From an uncultured Pelagimonas sp. (GTDB lineage: Bacteria; Pseudomonadota; Alphaproteobacteria; Rhodobacterales; Rhodobacteraceae), in the NCBI GenBank assembly GCA_947497905.1, contig CANMIH010000008.1, positions 1-64,000 on the forward strand: a DNA stretch of 64,000 nt, given 5' to 3'. The translations under genes and the position numbers were made by a program. The first letter of the stretch is position 1. Every line of letters starts with the position of its first letter. The notes beneath the pieces are model-generated. The model was not told where the DNA came from, did not search any database, and saw only the letters and a program-made list of their open reading frames with translations. Below are positions 54,683-63,354 of the stretch, piece after piece.

Positions 54683-56731
54683 ATGTCCCTTGACACAGCC
54701 CCCGTCACCCGCCCCAGCGTATGCCCACTGGATTGCCCGGACACCTGTAGCCTGTCCGTGACAGTCGACGGCGATCAGATTACCGAGGTGCGTGGCTCAA
54801 CAGCCAACCCGTTTACAGATGGTGTTATCTGCAACAAAGTAACCCGCTTTTATCCCGACTTCGTTCATGGAGAGAAGCGGCTACACCATCCACTGCGCCG
54901 CGTGGGCCCACGTGGTTCGGGGCAGTTTGAACGCATTTCGTGGGATGAGGCGCTTGATCTGGTGCATGACGGGTTTTCGCAGGCCATCGACACCCATGGC
55001 CCGGAAAGCGTGATGCCCTTCAACTATTCCGGACCACATGGAGAACTTGCCGGCGGGTCCATGGACCGTCGCTTTTTCTATCATATGGGGGCGACCCTGC
55101 TCAATCGAGGCCCGCTTTGCGGTGGTGTTGCCGGTGGAGCCTACAACAGTCTCTTTGGCGCTGCCCCTGGTATGCCCCCGATGCAGGTTTTACACTCTGA
55201 CCTTGTTCTGGTCTGGGGCAACAATATGACGGTGTCGAACCTACACCTGTTGCGCTTGGCGAAGAAGATCCGTGCCAAGGGTGCCAAAGTTGTGGTCATT
55301 GACCCCAAGCGCATCAAGGTGGCTCAGCAAAGCGACATGCATGTCATGCTGCACCCCGGCACGGATGTCGTGTTGGCTATGGGCCTCGCCGCCGAGTTGG
55401 AAAGCCGCAAGGCTCTTGATCTCGCGTTCATTGCGCAATGGGTTGATGGCTTTGATGTCTATATGGAGCAGGCGCGCCAATACTCCGTAGAGGACGTTGT
55501 CGAAGCCTGTGGGATTTCGCCGGAGCAATTCCACCAGCTGGCGGATTGGATCGTCGCCGCCGAGAACATGGCCTTTTCGTTTGGGAACGGCATGGAACGT
55601 GGTCGTTCGGGCGGTTCGGGGATGCGTGCCGCCATGGCGCTGCCCGCCCTGACGGGCCACCATGGGCGCTTGGGGGCTGGCATTGTCTCCAAATCCGGTA
55701 TGGCCACTCCAAAAACCCGCGCGCGCCTGCAAGGTGAACATCTCATCAGACCGGGTACACGTGTCTTCAACATCGTGGATGTGGCCCAGAAACTGCTGGA
55801 TGAGACGCTAGATGTGCCGGTTAAGGCAGCCATGATCTACAACCACAATCCCGTGGCGACCCACCCCGATCAGACAACCTTGATCAAAGCGTTGATGCGC
55901 GAGGATTTGTTTCTCGTTGGATGTGAGGTTGCCATGACCGACAGCATGCAGTTCTGCGATGTGATCCTCCCGGCGGCCACCCATTTCGAGCACAATGACA
56001 TCTTCGGCGCCTACGGGCAAAACTATCTGCAACGGGCCGAGCCTGTGATTGATCCAGTCGGTGAAGCGCTGCCCAACACCGAAATCTTCCGCCGTCTCGC
56101 CGCCCGCTTTGGGTACGATGGCCCCGATTTTCAGTCCAGCGATGCCGAGTTGATGGATGAGGCTGTGGACGAGACACATCCAAAACTTGCTGGTCGTCGC
56201 CCTAGTGAGATTTCTACAAACGAAGCGATCGAATTTCTGGCGGAAGATGATGCGGATCTGATCCTGTGCAAAACCGTCAAACCCGCCACGCCCTCGGGCA
56301 AGATTGAGCTGTTCTGCGAGGCCTATGAACAGGCCTATGGCTTTGGTGTGCCGCGCTATGACCCGATCACGCCCGATCTGCCCTTTACGTTGATGTCGCC
56401 GGGATCGATGAAGCGGACCAATGCCACCTTTGGCGGTCATCCCGACTGTCAGGGCGAAGAAGAGCTTGAGATGCATCCAAGCGATGCCGAGGCACGTGGT
56501 CTGAAAACGGGTGATGCCGTGATGATCTGGAACGCCCGAGGAGAGGTGGCACTGCGCCTCAAGGTGACCGACGCCACCCGCCCCGGTGTGTTGTACACGC
56601 CTAAAGGCACTTGGCGCGCCACATCGGAAACGGGCCTGACCGTCAATGCCCTGATCCCGGCAGAGACACGCACCGACATTGAAGACGGCGCGTGTTACAA
56701 CGAAACCTTTGTGGATGTGCGCCTGCGTTAA
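54683..56731 (+). CDS. Molybdopterin oxidoreductase with N-terminal 4Fe-4S cluster
   Basis: The 682-residue protein has the cluster motif C-x3-C-x3-C (CPLDCPDTC, residues 14-22) with a fourth cysteine in VICNKV near 50, the molybdopterin-binding regions VLVWGNNMTVSN near 172 and FSFGNGMERGRSG near 295, and a C-terminal dinucleotide-binding domain with KTGDAVMIWNARG near 608. There is no twin-arginine signal, so it is cytoplasmic. The substrate is not known. It lies directly after acuI and may be linked to DMSP or acrylate use, but no shared operator was seen before it. The ATG follows GGAGATTGCC. Confidence 0.8.
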   Translation: MSLDTAPVTRPSVCPLDCPDTCSLSVTVDGDQITEVRGSTANPFTDGVICNKVTRFYPDFVHGEKRLHHPLRRVGPRGSGQFERISWDEALDLVHDGFSQAIDTHGPESVMPFNYSGPHGELAGGSMDRRFFYHMGATLLNRGPLCGGVAGGAYNSLFGAAPGMPPMQVLHSDLVLVWGNNMTVSNLHLLRLAKKIRAKGAKVVVIDPKRIKVAQQSDMHVMLHPGTDVVLAMGLAAELESRKALDLAFIAQWVDGFDVYMEQARQYSVEDVVEACGISPEQFHQLADWIVAAENMAFSFGNGMERGRSGGSGMRAAMALPALTGHHGRLGAGIVSKSGMATPKTRARLQGEHLIRPGTRVFNIVDVAQKLLDETLDVPVKAAMIYNHNPVATHPDQTTLIKALMREDLFLVGCEVAMTDSMQFCDVILPAATHFEHNDIFGAYGQNYLQRAEPVIDPVGEALPNTEIFRRLAARFGYDGPDFQSSDAELMDEAVDETHPKLAGRRPSEISTNEAIEFLAEDDADLILCKTVKPATPSGKIELFCEAYEQAYGFGVPRYDPITPDLPFTLMSPGSMKRTNATFGGHPDCQGEEELEMHPSDAEARGLKTGDAVMIWNARGEVALRLKVTDATRPGVLYTPKGTWRATSETGLTVNALIPAETRTDIEDGACYNETFVDVRLR

Positions 56732-58332
56732 GCGCCGAGGATCATATCCGCCGCCTTTTCCGCGATCATGATCGTGGGAGAGGCGGTGTTGCCCGAGACA
56801 ATCTTGGGCATGATCGATGCATCGACCACCCGCAGACCTTTCAGCCCGTGCACCCGAAGCTGGCTGTCCACCACCGCCATCGGATCATCACCCATTTTGC
56901 AGGTGCCGACCGGGTGGAAGATTGTTGTTGCAATATCACCCACCCCTTTGAGTACATCCGCATCGCTTGCCATGCTAGGCCCCGGCAGGATTTCCTCAGG
57001 CTCATATTGAGCCAATGATCTGGCAGTCATGATCTGACGCGCCTGCTGAACCGATTTCACGGCAACCATCTTGTCCTTTTCAGACGACAGATAGTTCAGC
57101 TTGATATCCGGCTGTGGGTCGGCCGCGGTACCGGTGATATGGCTGCTGCCGATACTTTCGGGACGCAGGTTACAGACAGATACTGTGATCGCCGGGAACG
57201 GGTGCAGCGGATCGCCAAGCTTGTCCGTTGAAAGCGGCTGAATGTGATATTCGAGATCCGGGGTTTCCATCGCCGGATCTGATTTGGTGAACATGCCGAA
57301 CTGACTGGGGGCCATCGACATTGGGCCGCTCTGTGTCAGACCATATTGCAGCGCAATTTTGGCCTTGCCCACCAGACTATTGGCCATGGTGTTCAGGGTC
57401 TTGGCCCCTTTGATCTTGAACACGGTGCGGATCTGCAGATGGTCTTGCAGGTTCTCCCCAACCCCGGCCATCTCATGTTGCACCGCAATACCATGTTCTC
57501 CCAGAACATCGCTGCGACCAATACCCGACAGCTCCATGATCTTGGGCGAGTTGATCGCCCCGGCAGAAAGGATCACCTCGGCCCCCGCCCGCGCTTCAAG
57601 AGCTTTGCCTTTGTGACGGAAGCGAATGCCTTTGACCTCGCGACCCTCCAGAACAAGCGTGTCGATATGTGCTTCGGTCATCACCCGCAAATTGGGGCGT
57701 TTCATGGCCGGGCGCAGAAAGGCTTTTGAGGTATTCCACCGCACGCCTTTGTTCTGGTTGACCTCGAAAAAGCCCGACCCTTCGTTGTTGCCATCATTGA
57801 AATCGGCGCGGGGCATCACACCAAACTCTTTGGCGCCCTCCTGAACCGCACGCAGAATGTCCCATTCCAAACGCTGCTTGGAGACTTTCCACTCACCCCC
57901 TTCGCGGTGCATTTCGCTGTCGCCGCCGTGGTGATCCTCTGACTTTAGAAAATAGGGTAATACGTCGTCCCAGCCCCAGCCGGCATTGCCGAGCTGACGC
58001 CAACCATCATAATCGGCGGCCTGCCCGCGCATGTAGATCATGCCATTGACCGAGGTGCAGCCCCCCAGAACCTTGCCCCGCGGATAGACCAAGGAACGTC
58101 CGTTGAGCCCCGGCTCGTGGGCGGTTTTCATCATCCAATCGGTGCGCGGATTGCCGATGCAATAAAGATAACCCACGGGGATGTGCACCCAGTGGTAATT
58201 GTCGGATTTCCCCGCCTCTAGCAGAAGAACCTTGTTTTTGGGGTTCGCAGAGAGGCGATTGGCCAGCACACAGCCCGCCGTTCCTGCACCAACAATGATA
58301 TAGTCAAAATCCCCATCCAAACGCTGGTTCAC
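56728..58332 (-). CDS. GMC-family FAD oxidoreductase (choline dehydrogenase/DddA-like)
   Basis: The roughly 534-residue protein has the FAD motif [17 protein letters not shown] near residue 11, the GMC signature [19 protein letters not shown] in pieces near 85-102 and the C-terminal catalytic His-region [10 protein letters not shown] near 466 with [15 protein letters not shown] at the end. It oxidises an alcohol to an aldehyde. In DMSP-degrading Halomonas the GMC enzyme DddA oxidises 3-hydroxypropionate, and the same operator motif as before gntR is present upstream here. GTG after GGGAGAGCGGGAC is chosen over an upstream TTG. Its stop codon overlaps that of the molybdopterin gene. Choline dehydrogenase is an alternative. 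Confidence 0.75.
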   Translation of the reverse strand: MNQRLDGDFDYIIVGAGTAGCVLANRLSANPKNKVLLLEAGKSDNYHWVHIPVGYLYCIGNPRTDWMMKTAHEPGLNGRSLVYPRGKVLGGCTSVNGMIYMRGQAADYDGWRQLGNAGWGWDDVLPYFLKSEDHHGGDSEMHREGGEWKVSKQRLEWDILRAVQEGAKEFGVMPRADFNDGNNEGSGFFEVNQNKGVRWNTSKAFLRPAMKRPNLRVMTEAHIDTLVLEGREVKGIRFRHKGKALEARAGAEVILSAGAINSPKIMELSGIGRSDVLGEHGIAVQHEMAGVGENLQDHLQIRTVFKIKGAKTLNTMANSLVGKAKIALQYGLTQSGPMSMAPSQFGMFTKSDPAMETPDLEYHIQPLSTDKLGDPLHPFPAITVSVCNLRPESIGSSHITGTAADPQPDIKLNYLSSEKDKMVAVKSVQQARQIMTARSLAQYEPEEILPGPSMASDADVLKGVGDIATTIFHPVGTCKMGDDPMAVVDSQLRVHGLKGLRVVDASIMPKIVSGNTASPTIMIAEKAADMILGA

Positions 58333-58403
58333 GTCCCGCTCTCCCAAGTTTTGCGCCGTGCCGGCACATAAATTCAAATTTTGGCAGAGGTTACGTGATT
58401 TTC

Positions 58404-58443
58404 AAATGTCTGACAATTGGAAGAATGCAATTGCCTGACATTT
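58404..58443. promoter_or_regulatory. Paired inverted GntR-type operators upstream of the GMC gene
   Basis: AAATGTCTGACAATT at 58404-58418 and AATTGCCTGACATTT at 58429-58443 face each other across 10 bases. Both fit the core TGYCWGRCA seen twice before the GntR gene. The first overlaps a possible -35 (TTGTCA on the minus strand) of the GMC gene, 72 bases from its start. Confidence 0.65.
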
Positions 58444-58485
58444 GAAATTTCTTGCAGTGGTCGCGCGAAATTTCACACGCCCAGA

Positions 58486-59655
58486 TCAGCTCAGAAAGGG
58501 CGCCAGCCGTTCAAAGGCTCGCTCCAGCACTGTCTCGGGTTGGGCATAACAGAGGCGAAGATACCCCTCACCCGCCTCACCAAAGGCAACGCCGGGGGCA
58601 AGACCAACTTTGGTTTCCCGCAATATACGCTTGGCCGCGTCAAAGCTGTCCCCCAACCCGGCAACCCGGAAAAAGGCGTAGAATGCGCCGTCGGGTTCCA
58701 CGAAGGTTACTTTGTCAAAGCCTTTGAGGTTTTGGGCCGTGATGGCATAGCCTGTTGTGATCCGCTCATGCAGCAGATCGATTTCAGGTTCTCCCTCCCG
58801 CAGCGCCGCGACGCCTGCGGATTGGATGAACGGCGCGGTACAGGAGGTATTGAACTCGGTCAGTTGCCCCAACCGCGTTTCGATTTGAGGTGGGGCCACC
58901 AACCAGCCCAGACGCCAGCCGGTCATCGACCAGCATTTCGAGAAAGAATTCACCGAGATCACAAGGTCATCTGGCTCGGCCAATGAGACAAAAGACGGCG
59001 CGGCGCGACCGTGGCGGTAGAGACGTGTATAAACGTCATCGGCCACAATCCAGATCCCGTGGCGACGGCAATGGTCAAGCACAGCCTTTTGATCCTCGGC
59101 TGGCATTGTCCAGCCCGTCGGATTATGCGGCGAGTTGAGCACCACCGCCTTTGTTTCTGGCGTAAGCGTGCTCAGAAGCTTCTCAAGATCCAAGGCCCAG
59201 CGACCCTCGCGTTCTTCAAGTGCCACAGAGGCAATATCGCCCCCCTGCGCACGGAAGGCCCCGGTGATGTTGGGCCAGCATGGATCGACAACAACAACAC
59301 GATCCCCCGGAGTAACCAGCATTTCCGCAGCCAGCATCAGCCCCTGCATGCCCGATGGCGTAACCGTGATCCGATCCGGGGTAAGCCCCGTGCCGAAAAT
59401 GCCATTGCTGTAATCGCAGATCTGCTGGCGCAACGCAGGTGTCCCGTTGTTCGGGTTGTACATGTGCTCACCCGCGCGCAGCGCCTTCACCGCCGCTTCG
59501 ACAATAAAGTCACTGGTGGGCCAGGCCCCTTCGCCAAACCACAGCGGGATGACATCGCGTTCTGTCATGCCCAATTCGGCAACTTCGCGGATTTTTGAGG
59601 CTTCCAAAGAACGGGCGCGGGCCGAAAGAGCGGCAAGAGGAGAGATCTGAGTCAT
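58486..59655 (-). CDS. Class I aminotransferase (aspartate/aromatic aminotransferase type)
   Basis: The 389-residue enzyme has SPHNPTGWTMP near residue 173, VADDVYTRLY near 204 and the Schiff-base lysine in VNSFSKCWSMTGWRLGW near 235-251, with RLCYAQPE near the C-terminus holding the substrate-carboxylate arginine. It is divergent from an Lrp-type regulator gene across 99 bases with dyads, so amino-acid responsive control is likely. Its substrate is not evident. Confidence 0.85.
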   Translation of the reverse strand: MTQISPLAALSARARSLEASKIREVAELGMTERDVIPLWFGEGAWPTSDFIVEAAVKALRAGEHMYNPNNGTPALRQQICDYSNGIFGTGLTPDRITVTPSGMQGLMLAAEMLVTPGDRVVVVDPCWPNITGAFRAQGGDIASVALEEREGRWALDLEKLLSTLTPETKAVVLNSPHNPTGWTMPAEDQKAVLDHCRRHGIWIVADDVYTRLYRHGRAAPSFVSLAEPDDLVISVNSFSKCWSMTGWRLGWLVAPPQIETRLGQLTEFNTSCTAPFIQSAGVAALREGEPEIDLLHERITTGYAITAQNLKGFDKVTFVEPDGAFYAFFRVAGLGDSFDAAKRILRETKVGLAPGVAFGEAGEGYLRLCYAQPETVLERAFERLAPFLS

Positions 59656-59712
59656 GCGGGCCAGATTGAGGCTTTGCGTCGGATCTGTCTTGTGGCAATT
59701 CGCCTAAAGGGA

Positions 59713-59743
59713 TAGGTAATTTGCCTATATTTCTAGGAAATAT
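59713..59743. promoter_or_regulatory. Lrp-type dyads between the aminotransferase and Lrp genes
   Basis: ATATTTC-tag-GAAATAT (59727-59743) has perfect 7-bp arms. TAGG-taatttg-CCTA lies just before it. The two together look like a binding array for the adjacent Lrp/AsnC protein. Confidence 0.5.
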
Positions 59744-59754
59744 GCAGGCGCACA

Positions 59755-60180
59755 ATGCATGATGACGTAGACCACCAAATCCTAAGTATTCTGCGCCGGG
59801 ATGCGCGTGTGCCGATTACCACGCTTGCGGCTCAGGTTGGTCGGTCGCGAACTGCCGTGCAGGCCCGATTGGATCGCCTGCAGCGGGATGGACAGATCCT
59901 GCGCTACACCATCGAAGAGCCGGGGCGGCGCAATCCAGACGAGATTGGAGCTTTTGTCAAAGTAGCGCTTGTGGCCCAGCGTGAGGGGCCCGCCTTGGTC
60001 GAAATTTTGCGCGACATGCCACAGGTGCTGGCTTGCCGAGGCATTGCCGGTGAATTCGCCTTTATGGTGCTGCTGCGCCGTCTGGAACACGCTGAACTGC
60101 AATCCACACTGCAGCACATTTATACGTTGCCTGGCGTGTTGAAAACTGAAACGGTTCTGACGCTGACTTATGAATTCTGA
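59755..60180 (+). CDS. Lrp/AsnC-family transcriptional regulator
   Basis: The 141-residue protein has an HTH at residues 1-50, VDHQILSILRRDARVPITTL and VGRSRTAVQARLDRL, and a RAM ligand domain with FVKVALVAQREG near 64 and the C-terminal LPGVLKTETVLTL. It probably senses an amino acid and regulates the divergent aminotransferase. Its end overlaps the convergent LysR gene by 13 bases. Confidence 0.85.
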   Translation: MHDDVDHQILSILRRDARVPITTLAAQVGRSRTAVQARLDRLQRDGQILRYTIEEPGRRNPDEIGAFVKVALVAQREGPALVEILRDMPQVLACRGIAGEFAFMVLLRRLEHAELQSTLQHIYTLPGVLKTETVLTLTYEF

Positions 60181-61061
60181 TGCCCCAGTTTGCCGCGCAG
60201 GAAATCCAGAAACTGCGCGAAGGACGGGCTGATCGGGCCTTTGGGCCAGACCAGATAATAGGTGCCGTCCACAGCCATCTCATCGGTTGAGGCCTGCACC
60301 AGTCGGCCGCGCGCGATCTCGGAACGTGCTAGGAAATCGGGCAACAGCGCCACGCCCATACCCTGCGCCGCAGCCTCGGCCATATTGCTGAACTGATCGA
60401 ACAACATACCTTTTTGAGGCGTGGCCGTCAGCCCATGTTCGGTAAACCAGCGTTCCCAAAGGCCCGGACGAGTCTCGAGGTGCAGCAAGGGCATTTTCGC
60501 CAATTCTTGCGAGGCCAACGGCCCGGATCGGGCCAGATTAGGCGCACATACTGCCAGCATGCGTTCCGGTGCAAGCGGCAGATAGTTCACACCTGGCCAG
60601 TCGCGTTCGCCAAAATGAATGGCGGCGTCAAAGGGTTCATAGGTGAAATCAAAAGGCGCCACGCGGGTGGCCTGATTGATGACAACATCCGGATACACTT
60701 GCGCAAAATCGCGCAGGCGGGGGCTCAGCCAATACATACCAAAGGTGGGAAGGATCGCGAGGTTAAAGCTTGTCCCGCCACCATTGACTGTGATCCGGTG
60801 ACTAGCCCGCGCCAGATCCTGCAAAACGCTGCGCACCGATTGCGCATAGGCCGCTCCGGCATTGGTCAGGCTCAGCCCCTTGCCTTCGCGCACCAGCATC
60901 TGCACGCCGATTTGTTCTTCCAGAACCTTCAGCTGGCGACTGACCGCCGAATGGGTCAGCGATAGCTCTTCTGCCGCCGCAGTCGCCGAGCCAAGCCGTG
61001 CCACGGATTCAAGCGCCAAGAGCGAGGAAATCGAAGGCAGAAAGCGCCGCGATGCTATCAT
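60168..61061 (-). CDS. LysR-family regulator (GcvA-like)
   Basis: The 297-residue protein has an HTH with LLALESVARLGSATAAAEEL and LTHSAVSRQLKVLEEQIGVQ between residues 14 and 55, then RLLV-like wing sequence and an effector domain with DAAIHFGERDWPG typical of the GcvA/AmpR subgroup. The ATG with GGAGAAAAACTCAC is chosen; a longer frame reaches into the promoter of the E1 gene. It is divergent from the dehydrogenase E1 gene across 103 bases and is its likely regulator. Confidence 0.85.
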   Translation of the reverse strand: MIASRRFLPSISSLLALESVARLGSATAAAEELSLTHSAVSRQLKVLEEQIGVQMLVREGKGLSLTNAGAAYAQSVRSVLQDLARASHRITVNGGGTSFNLAILPTFGMYWLSPRLRDFAQVYPDVVINQATRVAPFDFTYEPFDAAIHFGERDWPGVNYLPLAPERMLAVCAPNLARSGPLASQELAKMPLLHLETRPGLWERWFTEHGLTATPQKGMLFDQFSNMAEAAAQGMGVALLPDFLARSEIARGRLVQASTDEMAVDGTYYLVWPKGPISPSFAQFLDFLRGKLGHQNS

Positions 61062-61164
61062 GTGAGTTTTTCTCCAACCATTGCGAGAAAATATCGCTGT
61101 TTTGGGAAATGAAAACCCCCTAGGTTTTCGCAACACGACAAAAGATACAAAGGCGCAGGGCACT

Positions 61165-63354
61165 ATGGATCGGGCCGCGATTGTTCACGACAATTTCCTT
61201 CGCAAAGTCAAAGACGGCACTTTACCGCCGGGTCATGCCCCTTTTGGTCCATTGGACAATCCGCAGGCCGTTCAAATCTTCCGGTCGGCGGTACTTTCCC
61301 GGGCATTGGATCGCAAAAGCCGCGCTATGCAGGCGAAACGCCAAGGGTTCTACACCATCGGTTCCTCGGGGCATGAAGGTCTTGGCGCCGTCGCCGCAGC
61401 TTTGCGCCCCACGGACATGGCCTTTCTGCACTACCGCGATGCCGCGTTTCAGATCCAGCGTGCGGAACAGGTTCCGGGACAAAACATGACCTGGGACATG
61501 TTGCTGTCCTTTGCCTGTTCGTCTGAAGACCCGACCTCGGGTGGACGGCACAAGGTTCTGGGCTCCAAAGCGCTGAACATCCCGCCACAGACTTCAACCA
61601 TCGCCAGCCACCTGCCCAAAGCGGTGGGCGCCGCCTATGGTATTGGCGCTGCCAAACGGCATGATCCTGAACACGCCTGCCTCCCTGATGACGCGATTGT
61701 CTACTGCAGCTTTGGAGATGCCTCGGCCAACCATTCCACGGCACAGGGCGCGTTTAACACGGCGCAGTGGACGTCCTACCAGAACGCCCCTCTGCCCTTG
61801 CTGTTTTGTTGCGAAGACAATGGCATTGGTATTTCAACTCGTACTCCAACGGGGTGGATTGCCGCGAACTTTCAGAACCGACCCGGTTTGAAATACTTCG
61901 CCTGTGACGGGCTGGATATCTTCGACACCTATGCCGTTGCACAAGAGGCTGCAGCCTATGTCCGGCAGCACAAGAAACCCGCCTTCCTGCACGTGCGCAC
62001 GGTGCGTCTGTATGGTCATGCCGGTGCAGATGTCGCGACGACCTATTTGACCAAAGCCGAGGTCGAAGCCGACGAAAGCAACGATCCTTTGCTGCACATG
62101 GTGCGACAGTTGGAACAGCTTGGGGCGCTGAGCCGCGAAGATGCTCTTAAGATCTATACCGACACAGAAGCTCGAGTGAACCGCGTTGCCGACGAGGTGG
62201 TGACCCGGCCCCATCTTGAGACAAATCAAGATGTTATGGCGAGCCTTATCCCGCCAAAGCGCACCTGCAAGCCGACCAACGGCCCAACCGCCGAAGCTCG
62301 CTCCAAGGCGTTTGGCGGTGATCTAAAGGCGATGAAAGATCCGCAAATCATGTCGCGCCTGATCAACTGGGCGCTGACCGACCTCATGTTGGACCATCCC
62401 GAAATTGTTATGATGGGCGAAGACGTCGGGCGCAAAGGCGGCGTCTATGGCGTTACCCAAAAACTGCACAGCCGTTTTGGCCGTGATCGCATGATCGATA
62501 CGCTTTTGGATGAACAGAGCATTCTGGGCCTTGCCATCGGCATGGCGCACAATGGGTTTATCCCGATGCCCGAGATCCAGTTTCTGGCCTATCTGCACAA
62601 TGCCGAAGACCAGATCCGGGGCGAGGCCGCAACCCTGTCGTTTTTCTCAAACGGCCAATACACCAACCCGATGGTGATGCGCATCGCCGGGCTTGGCTAT
62701 CAAAAGGGCTTTGGCGGGCATTTCCACAATGACAACTCGGTTGCCGTTCTGCGCGACATTCCCGGTGTCATTCTCGCCGTGCCCTCGAATGGGGCGGACG
62801 CAGTGAAAATGATACGGGAATCTGTGCGGCTTGCCCGTGAAGAACAACGCGTTGTTGCCTTCCTCGAACCCATAGCCCTGTACCCCATGCGCGACCTGCA
62901 TGAGGATGGTGACGGGGGGTGGATGCACACCTATCCTGAACCCTCCGAGACAATTGCCTTGGGAGACGTCGGAGTAGACGGAGATGGCTCGGATCTGGCG
63001 ATTGTGACTTTTGGCAATGGTGTCTATCTCTCCAATCAGGCGAAACCAGCGCTTTCGGCGGCGGGCGTGAACGCCAGAATTATTGACTTGCGCTGGCTGT
63101 CACCTTTGCCAAAAGAGGCGCTGTCTCGCGCTGTTCAGGGCTGCAAAAATATCCTTGTTGTGGATGAAACCCGTCACAGCGGCGGTGTCGCCGAGGCCCT
63201 TATGGCCCACTTCGCCGAAACCAGCGACGCCAACCTGGCCCGCCTGACTGCGGATGACAGCTTTATCCCTACTGGCCCAGCCTATGCCGCAACCATGCCC
63301 TCCAAGGACAGCATCACCCAAGCCGCGCTTGATCTGGTGGGAGCAAACACATGA
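61165..63354 (+). CDS. Fused alpha/beta 2-oxoacid dehydrogenase E1 component (TPP-dependent)
   Basis: The 729-residue protein carries the E1 alpha part (about 1-370) with SSGHEGLGAVAAAL, the TPP motif start CSFGDASANHSTAQGAFNTA and CCEDNGIGIST, and the E1 beta part (about 385-729) with MMGEDVGRKGGVYGVT, PEIQFLAYLHNAEDQI and VVDETRHSGGVAEAL. It decarboxylates a 2-oxoacid, most like branched-chain types. No E2 or E3 gene is next to it. Instead a transacylase-like gene overlaps its stop by ATGA, so the acyl group may pass to a carrier. ATG after GCAGGGCACT is chosen. Confidence 0.8.
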   Translation: MDRAAIVHDNFLRKVKDGTLPPGHAPFGPLDNPQAVQIFRSAVLSRALDRKSRAMQAKRQGFYTIGSSGHEGLGAVAAALRPTDMAFLHYRDAAFQIQRAEQVPGQNMTWDMLLSFACSSEDPTSGGRHKVLGSKALNIPPQTSTIASHLPKAVGAAYGIGAAKRHDPEHACLPDDAIVYCSFGDASANHSTAQGAFNTAQWTSYQNAPLPLLFCCEDNGIGISTRTPTGWIAANFQNRPGLKYFACDGLDIFDTYAVAQEAAAYVRQHKKPAFLHVRTVRLYGHAGADVATTYLTKAEVEADESNDPLLHMVRQLEQLGALSREDALKIYTDTEARVNRVADEVVTRPHLETNQDVMASLIPPKRTCKPTNGPTAEARSKAFGGDLKAMKDPQIMSRLINWALTDLMLDHPEIVMMGEDVGRKGGVYGVTQKLHSRFGRDRMIDTLLDEQSILGLAIGMAHNGFIPMPEIQFLAYLHNAEDQIRGEAATLSFFSNGQYTNPMVMRIAGLGYQKGFGGHFHNDNSVAVLRDIPGVILAVPSNGADAVKMIRESVRLAREEQRVVAFLEPIALYPMRDLHEDGDGGWMHTYPEPSETIALGDVGVDGDGSDLAIVTFGNGVYLSNQAKPALSAAGVNARIIDLRWLSPLPKEALSRAVQGCKNILVVDETRHSGGVAEALMAHFAETSDANLARLTADDSFIPTGPAYAATMPSKDSITQAALDLVGANT

